Part shown: in pieces, positions 35,332-47,232 of the stretch
Layout: the number at the start of each line of letters is the position of its first letter
How positions within the stretch are numbered: the first letter of the stretch is position 1
Assembly (NCBI GenBank): GCA_007922195.1
Contig: ML681989.1
Location: 49,706,312 to 49,770,311 of the forward strand
Source of the DNA: Podocnemis expansa
Lineage: Eukaryota; Chordata; Testudines; Podocnemididae
Direction of reading: 5' to 3'
Length of the DNA: 64,000 nucleotides
Notes under the pieces: model-generated
Seen by the model: the letters and a program-made list of their open reading frames with translations, nothing else
What the model was told of the DNA's origin: nothing
The model's database searches: none
Made by a program: the position numbers and the translations under genes

Positions 35332-36324
35332 CAGAGCCATCCTTAGGGTAGGTCAAATGGGACATTTGATGTGGGACCCCCCCATGGCAGGGATCTGCAC
35401 GAGCCCCACCTCTCCCACAGTGAGCCCTGAATGTTTTTGGCCTGCAGACACAGGCTCACTCAGAGGCTGCTCTGCCCAGGAGTAGCCCGCCAGCCCACCC
35501 CCTGGAGCCTCCATCTGAGCAATTAGCTGGAGGAGAGAGGGAGGTGTAACCCTTTCCTCCTCCAGCAGACACTGCCAGCACCAGCGCAGGGAACACACAG
35601 CCAGGTAAGTACTGCGGGGAGTCTGGTGGGACCCTGAGCCTGAGCCTGGAGGGGGACAGGGGTGCTGGGGATCCAAGACTCTCCCTGGGCCTCAATTCAC
35701 ATTGGGCTAGTGGGGGGCAGGTAGATCAGGGAACATGCTGTGACAGACCACTCCCCAGATCCCGTTCAGTGCGCTGCTGTGACCTCCCAATTCCCACTCC
35801 TGAACACTGATTCATCTCGCTTTGTCAAGTGACCACTCACTCCTGAGTCAGTCCACTCCAGCCTCTTGCATGCTGTTGGTCCCAGGTAGGGGGTATATGC
35901 CCCCTGGCTACTAGAAGAAGGGTCCCCCAGCAAGCACCCTCAGCCCCTGTTACTACACCAGGAGCCACTGTCTACAGAGATTGGGAACCACTCCCAACCA
36001 CCACACACTCAAGCCCCTCCATTTAACAAAGAAATGGATTGTGCCCAGCCTCCTCACTCACACCCTCTAAAGATCACCCAGCTTTAGGTAAAACTACCAG
36101 AAGAGGCCACAAGAAAATAAAAGGTAAACCACACATGTTAACCTAATACTTCTACTTAAACTAACCTCATAGTCCAAACAAGTTTAGCTCAAGGCGTTTG
36201 GCTGTTAGATGTTTGCACAGCCGGTCTCTGCCTGAGGTCAGGCAGGGCCCATATCTTGCTTGGAGTTGTTTCAAGATGGAGAGTCCCAGCTCAAAAAACT
36301 TTTTAAAACTTCCAGGTCTCAATT

Positions 36325-36472
36325 TCCAAAGGGATAGCCGTATTAGTCTAGTCCAGTAAAAAGAAAAAAAACAAAAACAAAAACAAGGAGTCGTGTGGCA
36401 CTTAAAGACTAAAAGATTTATTTTTCATGTGAGCTTTTGTGGGAGAAAATCCCACTTTGTCAGATGCTTGTC
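36325..36472 (+). repeat. palindromic repeat family A, fragment inside the hAT element
   Basis: ttccaaagggatagccgtat ... gtgggagaaaatcccacttt, then gtcagatgctt: the left arm only. Confidence 0.85.
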
Positions 36473-36937
36473 TCAGTCTTTGTTTCCAAACTCAGCCCCT
36501 CCTTTTCAGGGCTGAGGTGATTCTTTTGTCTCTTCACAGACACCCCCATTAGCATACCTTTGTCTCTGTCTGACACTGCTGGGAGAGACTCTGTCTCTTT
36601 CCTTATCCCTGAGCCATAGAAAGCATGTTACATGTTTGTTCACATGTATGAAGTTGTAGGAAACATATCATCATAGAAACCATGTAGAATAGGTCATTAG
36701 CATCCACACAGAAACACTGCATGGTGCAATTGGCAGCAAATCATACAATTCCAGTGTATAAGTGAACAGGAAAATCATGTAGATCATAACCCAGGGTGCA
36801 CACCGTCACACATGCCCCTCTGGGCCCTGGGTCATTCTGGGTTGGTGGCCAGGCAAGAGAATGGCAGGCAGGCCAGGCCAAGGACTGTCCCCCTCCACGC
36901 CAAGTGGTGAGGCTGGAAGGCAGGCTGGGCCAGGGAT

Positions 36938-37060
36938 CCTGTGTGATCATTGATCACCAGCCATTTACAGACATGACTTTTGCTTTGTGTTTTCTTCTTT
37001 TCTTTCTGGGGTGGACCCTTGGTTTTGTGGGAGTTACTTGCATCACTTAGCCACTAAGGT
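36938..37060 (+). repeat. duplicated segment D, copy 1
   Basis: tcctgtgtgatcatt, a 17-bp core, agacatgactttt, then tttcttcttttctttctggg. A second copy in the same orientation lies at 37710-37820. The 17-bp core (36952-36968) is inverted relative to the second copy. Confidence 0.8.
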
Positions 37061-37709
37061 AGTACTAGCATTTCATTAGGACCGGATGGTATTGACTGAT
37101 TCCATCACACACATCCTTCATTCACACAGCTTGTTCACACATTTAAATGAAATTCCAGAGTATACACCTAAAAGAAGTTTTATCAAGAATACAAAATAGA
37201 GTTTTAAATTTACAACATCAAGCTTTGTTGGACAATGTCTATTAAACTGAGTTACTTGTTTCAGTTATGATATTAAAGAACAGATACAATGCTGCCTAAC
37301 AGATGCTTTAAAAGGTACATTCAACTAATTTTATCTCTCTGTCTCCCTACATTGTGGCTACAGAAGCCGGCTACACTAGCACAAAGAATACAGTTAGGGA
37401 AAGGAATTCCTTGAGTGAAGTATATGGTATTAATTTATACAGTATTGCCAGTTTCAAGAGATCAAAAATCACAAGAATGGCAAAAATAAGTCCTGGGGGG
37501 TGGGGGAGCAAGATTATACTGTGTTTTTAAACTAATTTCTTGATGTCTGAATTTCCCCTACCCATCCCAGGGTGAGTAGGTGACAGTTAGTGTTGCCTGC
37601 TCATTCTCCCACAGATATTGGGTAAGTTTTCATCTTTTTACCCATATTTTATATTTGCTAACTCTCAAGTAAATCTATGGAACTTCCTGTGTCTTGCTTC
37701 CTCAGAGCT

Positions 37710-37820
37710 CCTGTGTGATCATTGTAAATGGCTGGTGATCAGACATGACTTTCATCTTGTATTTTGTTCTTTTTCTTCCTGGGTGGATCCTTCTTGCTTT
37801 TCCCATCCTGAGTGAAATGG
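37710..37820 (+). repeat. duplicated segment D, copy 2, with inverted 17-bp core
   Basis: Flanks match copy 1 (ctgtgtgatcatt before, agacatgacttt after), but the core at 37724-37740 is the exact reverse complement of 36952-36968. Confidence 0.85.
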
Positions 37821-38332
37821 ACTTGTTTGCCTTATGGGTCCCCTAACTTCCCCCACGTGGTTTGCATACACCTGTAAGCTGGGACCAGGCCAGAGCCTTT
37901 TTAAGTTTTCTGCCCTGCAGCATGTCCAGGCATTTGGCCTAAGGCTGGAACAGCATGGGAAATTGCAGATGCTATGCTGTCTTCCTTGGTGCCTGTCACC
38001 CAGCTGCACTTCTCTTACTCTCCTGACACCTCACTCTATCCTCACCTGCTCCCCACTCTCATGCTGCCACTCAGAAGATTGTGGGGAAGGCAAGCATCAC
38101 AGCAAAGTTCATGGGAGAGGCAGGGCTGGAAGTCCAAGGGACGGTATGATCCATCACCCTCCCTCCTACTCCTATTTGCGGAGCTTCTTGGAACCTGGAG
38201 GGGTTAGGGAATGATGTGCCTCGTCAGACACTCCCCTGGGATGGCCGGCCCCGACCCCCAATGCTGGGATGGGTGGGGGCCCCGCAGAGAGCAATTTGCC
38301 CAGGGCCCCGCACCCCCCTAGGGATGGCCCTG

Positions 38333-38420
38333 ATGGCAGGACCAAGTACCCCCATTAAACCATCCCTGACAGGTATTTGTCTAACTTGCTTTTAAAAGCT
38401 TCATGCTTATGGGAATGTTT
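38333..38420 (-). mobile_element. CR1 3' region, right half of the split copy
   Basis: atggcaggaccaagtacccc, then catccctgacaggtatttgt continues the CR1 that stops at 35331. Confidence 0.88.
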
Positions 38421-38945
38421 GTAATTTTTATGTTTTCTCTTTAATGCTGTACTGTGTTAAAACTCTCAGTTAAGAGGAAGTGAGACACTGATCTCTGCTC
38501 AGGGGAAATAATGGCTGGGAGTTGGACCCCTTTCAGTGGATGTCCTTGAGGGATGGTGCGGGGGAGGTGGAATAGAGATGCAGTAAGCCTGAAACTGTGA
38601 TACGTCTATCAATGTTTTTAGAATTACCTCACTGTTACAATCTGGATTTGTGGAAGCTGTATGTAGTTAGAATAGAGATTACGTTTGTTTAACAAATCAT
38701 GAAGGAAAGAAAATAGTTTATCTCTAACTTTCCCTGAAGTCTAAAGTACCTATCTTCAGGTGAGATCAGTCTGTGATGACAAACCAGGTTAACACAGGCA
38801 GTTTTTGGAAGCAGATGAAAAATGCTAACATTACTGATCTTCAAATTTCAAAGGAGGGGCAGGGGGAAAGAGGTCCATGAATTGCAAATAGTAACAATGA
38901 CTGTAAACAAGGTAATTGACACGAACATTTTAACAAAGTAACATT
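38421..38945. other. non-coding, nothing recognised
   Basis: AT-rich spacer before DIRS copy B. No supported gene. Confidence 0.5.
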
Positions 38946-38947
38946 TT

Positions 38948-39150
38948 ATTCTCCTTCAAGCGCTGCTCACATCATTCAGTTACAGGTGTCTACGTGCCAC
39001 AGTGCATGGTAGCTCGGAAAGTCTTCAGCCTTAGCCTGTCAGGTCAGGGCACATGACCAATGACCCCTCTGTGCCACGACCACGGCTATATAGGTGACCA
39101 TGACCCTGACCCTCCCAATTCCTTTTTCCACCCTCAGCAATGGTTTCGGA
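38948..39150 (+). repeat. DIRS copy B left inverted terminal repeat
   Basis: Segments such as caggtgtctacgtgccacag and ttagcctgtcaggtcagggc recur as complements near 44540 and 44480. Confidence 0.8.
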
Positions 39151-39851
39151 TCAGCCAAGAAACTTGCAAAAGCAAGTGCCTGTCTTCTACTGTGCAAAAT
39201 TCAAGATACCTGGCTTTAAACCATGCTTGGGATGCTGAAAAGCTTTCCCACTTGATGATCCTCATGATAAATGTCTCACATGCCTAGGTGAGTCGCACCT
39301 CACCTCGAGCTGCCTTATCTGCCAGTCCTTCAAATGGAGGACTCGCAAAGATATAGAGCTGAGTCTCTGCTCTCTTACTGGGAGCAGTATGCATGCCTCT
39401 GATGCTGCCTGAGCCGTGAGTGCTCCGCCAGCACCCCGATCGGTCCAGGCATCGGAGCACTGCCAACCCCCTTTGGCGCCGAGTTCAAAGTCTTGCTCAA
39501 CACCCTTGTCACCAAACCAACCCGTCGATAACTTGAGACCGGGACCATCCCCGGTACTGTTGATGCCACGGGCCCCTGTGAAGGTGCGGGCACAGTCCCA
39601 GGACCTGGCTCCGGTACCATGGAAGAAACCCAAATCAATGCCAATCCCGGTACCTGCAACCCAGTCGACACAGGAATTGGCACCACCTACCAGCCCAGTA
39701 CTGCTCAGCCCGCTGCTGGTTCCACAATCCGGCACCGAGGACTGCTCCATGGCCTCCTCTCCAAGCTCCTCTCGTGACCTGTTGGTACCATGCTCTCAGA
39801 GTTTGAGAGCCTGATCACCCAGCTCGGTGTCAGCTTCGCCTCCAGCGACTG

Positions 39852-41084
39852 TTGCTCCTCTCCCTCACCCGCAACGGTGCCAGGAGTCAACGAATGTTTG
39901 GGGAAATGGCACCGCAAACATTCCCTCTCCCACAAACCATGGAGCAAGAAGGGGTCGCCGGCAACATCTGGACCAACAGAGCCTTCCCTCCCCGATACTG
40001 TAAAGACTCCCAACCTGGTTGGGGTTACTCTCCTCCGTGCTGTGTTGAGGCCGGTGTGGCTTTCAATGACTGGTTGCATGCCTGGATGGACATGACGGCT
40101 GACGATACCCCAACTTCTCAGCATCAGTCTGTCCGGTCTCCCTTACAGACCCTAGATTCTTTGGATTTCTTGGATGATGAGCCCAACCCAGACTCCACTT
40201 GTCATGGTAGATCACGGGCTCACTCTTCCTCCTCACCAGATGAGCACACTGACTGCAATGAGGACTCTCATGCCCTGCAGGATCTGCTTCACCATATGGC
40301 AGCATACCTGAAGCTGGAGCTAGGGGTTGTCCAAGAGGAAACCAACCCCCTCTTTGAAGTCGGATGTAGGGTCCCACCTGCCAAGGTGTCTGTCCCCCTC
40401 CATAAATGGGTGTATAGCATTTTAAGCCATTGGCAAACCCCATCCTTGATTCCGCCTGTGTCAAGTGTGGCAGACTGGAAGTACCACATCCCTCAGGGCA
40501 AATTCTCCTTCCTTTTCCAGCACCCCATCCCCGGGTTGCTGGTTGTCCATGCCATAAACCAGAAAGAAAGACAGGGCCAACCAGTTCTACTCCCTAAAAA
40601 TAAGGAGGTAAGGAAGCTCAAGCTGTTGGGCAGGAAGGTCTATTCTACAGCAGCCCTACAGCTGTGCATATCTAACCACTCAGCCCATATGACAAGATAT
40701 ATCTTTAACCTCTGGAGTGCCATGCAAAGCTTCCGCGATATCATCCCCAAGAATTGCCTTAGGGACTTCGACAGGATGCTCGAGGAAGGGGAGATGACAT
40801 CCAGGGATGCTCTTATGGTTATCTGGGCTGCCATAGACACAGCTGCTCACACTATGGCATCAGCTGTGGTAATGTGCTGCTTGGCCTGGCTCCAAGGCTC
40901 AGGCCTGCCACTGCAGCTCCAACTTACCATTCAGGACCTGCCATTTGAAGGCCCTGACCTTTTGGCTGAGCCCACAGATGCGAAACTCCATGGCATGAAG
41001 GATTCAAGAGCCATGCTCTGGTCGCTGGGGATGTACATCCCGCAATCTAGCAGATGCTCTCTGAAACCCCATCAACTCCTATAA
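39852..41084 (+). pseudogene. DIRS copy B gag-like ORF1 (410-residue frame)
   Basis: Uninterrupted frame with an acidic/Ser-rich middle (SLDFLDDEPNPDSTC, HSSSSPDEHTD), then a conserved block found in copy A: VPLHKWVYSILSHWQ, VADWKYHIPQGKFSFLFQH, RYIFNLWSAMQSFRDIIPK, VVMCCLAWLQGSGLPLQLQL, HGMKDSRAMLWSLGMYIPQ. The N-terminal portion before about residue 90 is in a different frame from the upstream coding remnants (39060-39850), so the true start is lost. Presumed capsid/nucleic-acid-binding role by family. No zinc knuckle seen. Confidence 0.8.
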
Positions 41085-41195
41085 CAACAACTCCAGCAGC
41101 TGAAACAACAGATTCAACTGCAGAGTCCACTCCCGGGGTCCCTCTAATTTCCCCAGTGCCATCTTGGAGACTTGGATAAGGACATTTGAGCAAGA

Positions 41196-42330
41196 ATGAG
41201 AAGTCCCATGCCCCACAATCTGGTAGGCGTGGGCAAGCCTCCGAACACTCATCGGGAAGGAAACAGCGCTTTTGACGGTTACTACAAAGGCAGTGAACCC
41301 ATGACCCAACCAGTTCCCAACCGCTTACACTGCTTCACGCACTACTGGGCCAACATCACATCCCACCAGTGGGTTCTCAAGATGGTCATGGAGGGGTATC
41401 GTATTCAGTTCCTTTCGATTCCTTGGGACAGGAAACCACCCCCTTGTCCAAACCTTGAAAACAGGGAACTGCTCCACCTGCTCGAGATTGAATGCCAAAA
41501 GCTCCTCTCCCTCAGAGCCATAGAAAGGTTTCTCAAGTGGGAGCAAGGAAAAGGGTTCTACTCCTGATACTTCCTGGTCCTGAAACCCAATGGGGATCTT
41601 TGACCCATTTTAGATCTCAGAGCCTTAAACAAACACATAAGGAGAATAAAGTTCCGCAAGGTTTCCCTATCACAGATCCTTCCATCTCTGTCTCCCAGGG
41701 ATTGGTTTGCAGCCCTCGATCTAAAAGACGCCTACTTTCACATAGCGATACAGCTCCACCATAGCCAATTCCTAAGGTTCATGGTGGCAAAAGACCATTT
41801 CCAGTTCACCTCTCTCCCCTTCAGGTTCTCCCTGGCCCCCAGGGTGTTTACAAAGTGCATGGCACAGGTCGCAGCATACCTGCAGAGATGGTGCATAAGA
41901 ATCTACCCTATCTAGATGACTGGTTAATAGTTGGGAGACTGAGATCTCAGGTAGAGATCCGTGTCAGAGCAGTAGTGAGGCTCTGCAGATATCTGGGCCT
42001 CTGCATAAACTGAGAAAAGTCAAAACTTCGCCCGTCCCAGAACATAGAGTTCTTAGGGGCATGTCTGGATGCTCGTAAAGGATCAGCATTCCTACCCCTC
42101 TTGAGATTTCATTCCATTTGCGGCATCATTACGGAGCTACAGACATCCCGCATGGCCACAGCCCACCAACAGCTGTAGCTCCTCGGCCACATGGTGGCCT
42201 CCACCTCCGTGATCCAGATGGCACGCCTGAGAATGAGACCTTTCCAGGTCTGGCTCTCCACGGTGTTCCACATATGGAGACATTCCCTAAACAAGGTACT
42301 GTCAGTTCCCTAGGACACTCTGGGGACACT
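41196..42330 (+). pseudogene. DIRS copy B reverse transcriptase
   Basis: N-terminal part LHCFTHYWANITSHQWVLKM, then LEIECQKLLSLRAIERF. After a stop at about 41565 the core continues with FLVLKPNGDL, LDLRALNKHI, WFAALDLKDAYFHIAI and FTSLPFRFSLAPRVFTK. The catalytic box YLDDWL is encoded at 41909-41926, but a one-base loss just before it puts it out of frame with the preceding motifs. Further RT connection segments run to about 42330. At least two stops and one frameshift. Confidence 0.85.
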
Positions 42331-42358
42331 TCAGGTTTGGAGGGATCCCCATTTCGCC

Positions 42359-42660
42359 ATGTGGGGCATCCCCTTCAAAGAGCTCAGGCCCTCAGTGACC
42401 TTAATAACTGATGCCTCAGACTCAGGGTGGGGGGTCCATATCTCCGGGAGACTCTCCACTCAGGGGCTCTGGTCCCACATGGACAACCCTCTTCACATAA
42501 ATGTGAAAGAACTATGGGCCATCAGACTAGCTTGCATGACCTTCCTGGACAAGATACAGGGGCGATCACTCCAGATCCTCACGGACAATACCACAGCCCT
42601 GTTCTGTATGAACCAGCGGCGGGGGGGGGGGTCCGCTCCCCACTGCTTTGCGAGGAGGCA
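42359..42660 (+). pseudogene. DIRS copy B RNase H
   Basis: LITDASDSGWGVHI supplies the first catalytic Asp. LHINVKELWAIRLAC gives the Glu, and LQILTDNTTALFCMNQ the second Asp. A G-run (42619-42629) then shifts the frame and the C-terminal part is lost. In DIRS elements RNase H follows RT in the same polyprotein. Confidence 0.88.
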
Positions 42661-43099
42661 TGCAAACTTTGGGAGCTGGCCATAGAATACAACTTTACCC
42701 TTGGTGGCTGCCCACCTACCGGGGGTGGACAACGGGATAATGGACTCGTTCAGCAGACAGCCTCTAGTGAACCATGAATGGTCCCTCCATGACAGGGTGT
42801 TCTCCCTCCTGACAGACAATGGGGGCCACCCCAGATAGACTTGTTTGCAACACAGCAGAATTGCAATTGTCCCCTGTTCTGCTCCCTCAGAGGCCAGGAG
42901 GAGGGGTCTTTCAGCAACGCCTTCTGCATCAGCTGGTCAGGTACCCTGATGTATGCCTTCCTGCCGGTTCCCGTGATACAGAGGGTTCTCTTGAAGATCA
43001 ACATGGATGAGTGAACTTGATATTGATAGCTCCGGACTGGCCCAGACAGCATTGGTTCCCACTCTTGTAGGACATGTCCATAGAGACGCCATTCCGCCT

Positions 43100-44215
43100 C
43101 CCACAGTGGGCAGACCTTCTGACAAAGGAGTCAGGGCACCTTCAGCACCCAGACCTGGGCCACCTGCATCTGACGGTCTGGATGCTCTCTGGCTCAGTGA
43201 GCTGGAGAGGCTCTGCTCAGACAGGGTTAAGAAGGTCCTTGTTGGTAGCAGAAGACTGTCTATCAGATCCACGTACACAGCCAAATTGAAGCGATTCTCC
43301 ATTTGGGCATGGGAAAAAGGTGTAGACCCTATATCAGCTCCAATACACCTAATCCTTGACTATCTGTTAGATCTCAGAGAAAAAGGCCTCTCTTCTTTGC
43401 TGAGAGTCCATTAAGCAGCAATCTCAGCTCTCCACGAGAGGGTAGATGGGCATTCAGTTTTTTCCCATCCTACATCCATCAGATTCCTGAAGGGGGTGGA
43501 GAGACTTTTTCCGCAACCCTGCAAGCCCACCTCTCCTTGGGACTTGAATGTTGTACTTCAGGTGATGACAGAACTGCCCTATGAACCCTTGGACTCAGCC
43601 ACCCTGCTGGTACTGTCTTGGAAGGTGGCCTTCCTAGTAGCAATCACCTCTGCTAGAAGGGTTTTGGAGTTGAAAGCCCTCTCCTCGGAACCCCCATGTA
43701 CAAGGTTCTACCCAGATAAAGTGGTTTTGTATCACCATCCATCTTTCCTCCCTAAGGTGGCCACCCCCTTCCACCTTAACCAGGAAATTTGCCTGCCAGT
43801 CTTTTATCCAGACTCCCAGGTTATGCAGAACCAGAAGAGGTGGCATACTTTGGACGTAAGGAGAGCACTCCTGACCTACATTGAGCGCACTCGGCCATTC
43901 CGCAAGACCCCCCCAACTATTTGTGGTGGTTGCCGAATGCAAGAGAGGTCTCCCAGTATCCTCACGCTGTATCTCAAAATGGATTGTGAACTGCATTTAA
44001 GACTGCTACAGAAGGTCAAGCACACCCCTTCCTGGGACTGTTATAGCCCACTCCACCAGGGCCCAAGCGTCCTCAACGGCCTTTCTTGCCAAGGTCCCGA
44101 TCCAAGAGATCTGCAGGGCTGCAACATGGTCATTGATACATACCTTCACGATGCAATATGCTATCACCTAACAAGCTAGAGATGATGCCGCTTTGGGCAG
44201 ATCTATAGTCAATGT
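43100..44215 (+). pseudogene. DIRS copy B tyrosine recombinase
   Basis: The N-terminal domain has RSTYTAKLKRFSIWAWEKG and LILDYLLDLREKG. The catalytic domain starts in a second frame (43496-44179): SWKVAFLVAITSARRVLELK keeps the box-A arginine (codon 43658-43660). LNQEICLPVFYPDSQVMQN and RRALLTYIERTRPFRK follow. The HxxR motif (His 44049-44051, Arg 44058-44060) is in another frame, after a shift near 44030. Of the three DIRS copies this alone retains both box-A Arg and HxxR, though not in one frame. Confidence 0.87.
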
Positions 44216-44261
44216 GGGTAGACTGTAACTCCTCCCACCGTCCATGGGTATGTATAGCAGT

Positions 44262-44600
44262 CACCTGCAACTGAATGATGTGAGCAGCGCTTAAAGGAGA
44301 ACGGTGGGTTACTTACCAGTAATCGTCTTTCTTCGAGATGGGCTGCTCACATACATTCAGACTCATCTCACCATCCCCACTAACGGAGTTGGTGAAGGTA
44401 TATGGGACTGGGAGGGTCAGGGTCATGGTCACCTATATAGCCGCGGTCGCAGCACAGAGGGGGCGTTGGCTGCGTACCCTGACCTGACAGGCTAAGGCTG
44501 AAGACTTCTGGAGCTACTGTGCGCTGTAGTACGTAGACACCTGTAACTGAATGTATTGAGCAGCTCATCTTGAAGAAGGACAGTTACTGGTAAGTAACCC
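44262..44600 (+). repeat. DIRS copy B right end with internal inverted repeat
   Basis: ggttacttaccagtaat (about 44308) is complementary to ttactggtaagtaaccc (about 44585), with gagatgggctgctca opposed to tgagcagctcatctt. Between them lies the inverse of the left end. Confidence 0.8.
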
Positions 44601-44604
44601 ACTG

Positions 44605-45778
44605 CTCTGAATTACTGCTTCTCTAAAAGTTAAAATTTGCACTCCATTCCCAGGTCGTGCTTTTTTTGCTCTGGAGGATGGGGGTGGTGGGTTATTTTGG
44701 TTGTTGTTGTTTTCTTTTGAAAAACAGACTGCCTTTGTGTGAAACAAGTGCACAGAAAAAATTATCTAGTTTTACAGTTCAGATTACTGATATCTCCAGA
44801 TTTAAATCCCAACAACGGTGGTAGATGAGTTAGTTATATATGTGTTCAGAAATTATGGTGAAATGACCTGGTGCATTTTGCAGTAATTATACAGTGGGTC
44901 TGATTTGCCTGACATCTCATGTAACTCTGATTGATTTCAGTGGATACAATTCATGTAACTTTAGTTGATTTGAGGGGGCACATTTCATGCTCCTCGCCCC
45001 GGGCACCAAAATTCCTAGTTACAGCCATGTGTCCGTGGTTAATTGCCCCTCTCTCCTAGAGGTAATATGCAGAATAAAACAATTATGAAATTATCAACAC
45101 CACCATAGCATGGCATTGCCTCTGCATTTTGACATGTTATCTGGGAGAGTGAATTTGAGGACCATTGGCCAGCAGAGACAGCATGATAGCTCATCTTCAG
45201 ATGACCCCCATCCCCCCAGATCTGCCTTCTATATGGTGTGTTTATTATACTACATACCAGAATGAATTTAAAACAAGTGAAGCACTGAGTCTCAGGGTGG
45301 TGGAATAATTGTGGAAATTGACTTGACACTAGCTAACAGGTAAGCTCAAAAACCAGATAAAACTCATGTAAAGTTGCTAGTGGTGACCTTCCTTCTTCCC
45401 TTTTCAGAATAGGATTTGGACAACTTATGTATTTCATCCATTTGATATGTTCAGAGCATGGTGAGTCTCTTGAAATGTTAACGGTGATGCCTGATGAGGA
45501 GTCCAATTTACATATTCTCAATTTAATTTAAAGTAGGTGCTAATTGATTACTGCTGAATGTCAGCACGCTCTGATTATCTGTTCAAGATGCTTTGGAAAA
45601 AAAGCCCTGAGCTGCATTTGAGAAAGAGATTTTGTATTCTGTATGCAGAGAACAGAATATTTATCCCCTGCACTCCCCTGCCAATATTATATAAAGGTTT
45701 TAATTATATAGGCCTGATGTGCTTGAGTGAGCGCTGTTTCCTTGTGTCCTTCCAAGGCAACTGAGAGGCTCTGGATTA
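44605..45778. other. non-coding, with one transposon-end fragment
   Basis: AT-rich. At about 44970-45035, ccccgggcaccaaaattcctagttacagccatg resembles the missing right end of the GC-rich element at 33635. No gene seen. Confidence 0.5.
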
Positions 45779-45784
45779 TGAACA

Positions 45785-45870
45785 AGGAGTTCTGTGGCAC
45801 TTTTAAAGACTAACAAATCTATTTATTGCATGAGCTTTTGTAGGAGAAAATAGCACTTCATCAACTTCCT
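45785..45870 (+). repeat. palindromic repeat family A, fragment left of DIRS copy C
   Basis: aaggagttctgtggcacttt ... tgcatgagcttttgtaggag. It ends where DIRS copy C begins. Confidence 0.8.
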
Positions 45871-46129
45871 GTTAAGCCGGAAGGGCCCTGTCCTTTGTGC
45901 CTTCCCACCAATCCCTTTGATCCACAAGGTATTGCTGAAAATCAAGAGGGATAGGGCAAGCATAATCATGGGAGCCCTGGCCTGGCCTCACCAGCCTTGG
46001 TACAGTGTACTCCTTGACCTATTGGTGGTCCCTCCCATGACACTTCCACTCCTGGCAAACCTGTTAATCCAGGATTCAGGTTGTCTCCAGCACCCGGACC
46101 TAAACTCCCTTCATCGGTAATGGCTTTGT

Positions 46130-47160
46130 CTGGCTAAGAGGATCTGCTCCATGGAGGTGCAGCAGGTGTTGACAGAGATCAGAAAGCCTTCCACCCAAGC
46201 AACCTACAAAGCTAAGTGGAAGCATTTCTCCCTATGGGTGGTAATTAGAGGGGTCAGGCCGGAGTCCGCCTCCATCCAAGCTATACTCGACTACCTCCTG
46301 CTCCTAAAGGTGGGAGAGGTCTACCATTAACCTCCTTCAGACTACATCTGGCAGTGATTTTGGTCTTCCACAACTCCTTCCAAGGGGTCACCCCCTTCTC
46401 ACACCCTATGACATCCACATTCCTAAAGAGGGTGGAGAGACTCGGCATGAGACCCACTCTGTTAGTAGGATTTGAAGCTAGTCCTTGAAAGGCTCATGAA
46501 CCCACCCTTTTGGCCCATGGATGCATGTTCCCTTCTAGTCCTGTCATGGAAGGTAGCATTCCTAGTGGCTAACACATCAGCAAGGGGGGTGTCAGAGCTA
46601 AAGGCTCTGTCCTTGGAACCGCCCTATATGGTGCTCCATAAGGACAAAGTTCAACTCCACCACACACGGCTTTCCTACCTAGGGTGCTCTCTTCCTTCCA
46701 TGTAAATCAGGAATTTTTCCTCCCAGTGTTCTTTCCAGGGCCACACCTGACAGAGAACCAGAGAATGTGGCACACCCTTGATGTTAGAAGGGCGCTTGCC
46801 ATATACATTGAGCAGACCAAACCATTCTGCAAATTGACCCAGTTCTTCGTTGCGATTGCTAAATGTATAAAGGGGCAGGTGATGATTTCCCAGCACATTT
46901 CATCATGGATCAGAAGTTGCATTAAGGCTGTCACTGCTAGACAAAGGTTTCCCTTCCAGGGAAGGCAAAAGCACACTCGACCAGGATACAAACGTCATCA
47001 ACGGCCTTCTTAGCGCAGGTGCTCATCTGAGAAATTTGCAGGTCAGCTACCTGGTCCTCAATACATACTTTCACATCTCATTATGCCATCATACAGCAAG
47101 TGAGAGACAATGTGGCTTTTGGCAGAGTGATACTACAGACGGGGAGACCACAACTCCACC
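46130..47160 (+). pseudogene. DIRS copy C tyrosine recombinase
   Basis: SWKVAFLVANTSARGVSELK carries Gly (codon 46586-46588) at the box-A arginine position. VNQEFFLPVFFPGPHLTENQ and RRALAIYIEQTKPFCKLTQ are well conserved. HSTR is encoded near 46974 in another frame, followed by the cggccttcttagcgcaggtg stretch that corresponds to the FIAQVP segment of copy A. Several frame changes; inactive by the Arg loss alone. Confidence 0.85.
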
Positions 47161-47232
47161 CACCATCCTGAACAAGGCTTGTAAGTCACCTGAATATGAA
47201 TGGATATGAACAGTGCTGGAAGAAGAATGAAA

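Larger units (their letters stand above)
35332..38332. mobile_element. hAT-type element, 3001 bp, inserted in CR1 with perfect 8-bp TSD
   Basis: Starts CAGAGCCATCCTTAGGG and ends CCCTAGGGATGGCCCTG. ATGGCAGG flanks it at 35324-35331 and 38333-38340, and joining the flanks gives the uninterrupted CR1 sequence. Despite the size there is no transposase frame, so it is either a non-autonomous long element or a decayed one filled by later insertions (a family A piece at 36325-36472 and duplicated segments at 36938 and 37710). Confidence 0.92.
38948..44600 (+). mobile_element. DIRS-like retrotransposon, copy B (most complete)
   Basis: The left end (38948-39150: ccttcaagcgctgctcacat ...) is inverted at the right (44380-44600). 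Order: gag-like, RT, RNase H, tyrosine recombinase, with no DDE integrase and no direct LTRs. All coding blocks are recognisable and collinear, broken by a limited number of frameshifts and stops. It belongs to a different subfamily from copies A and C, judged by the terminal sequences. Confidence 0.88.
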
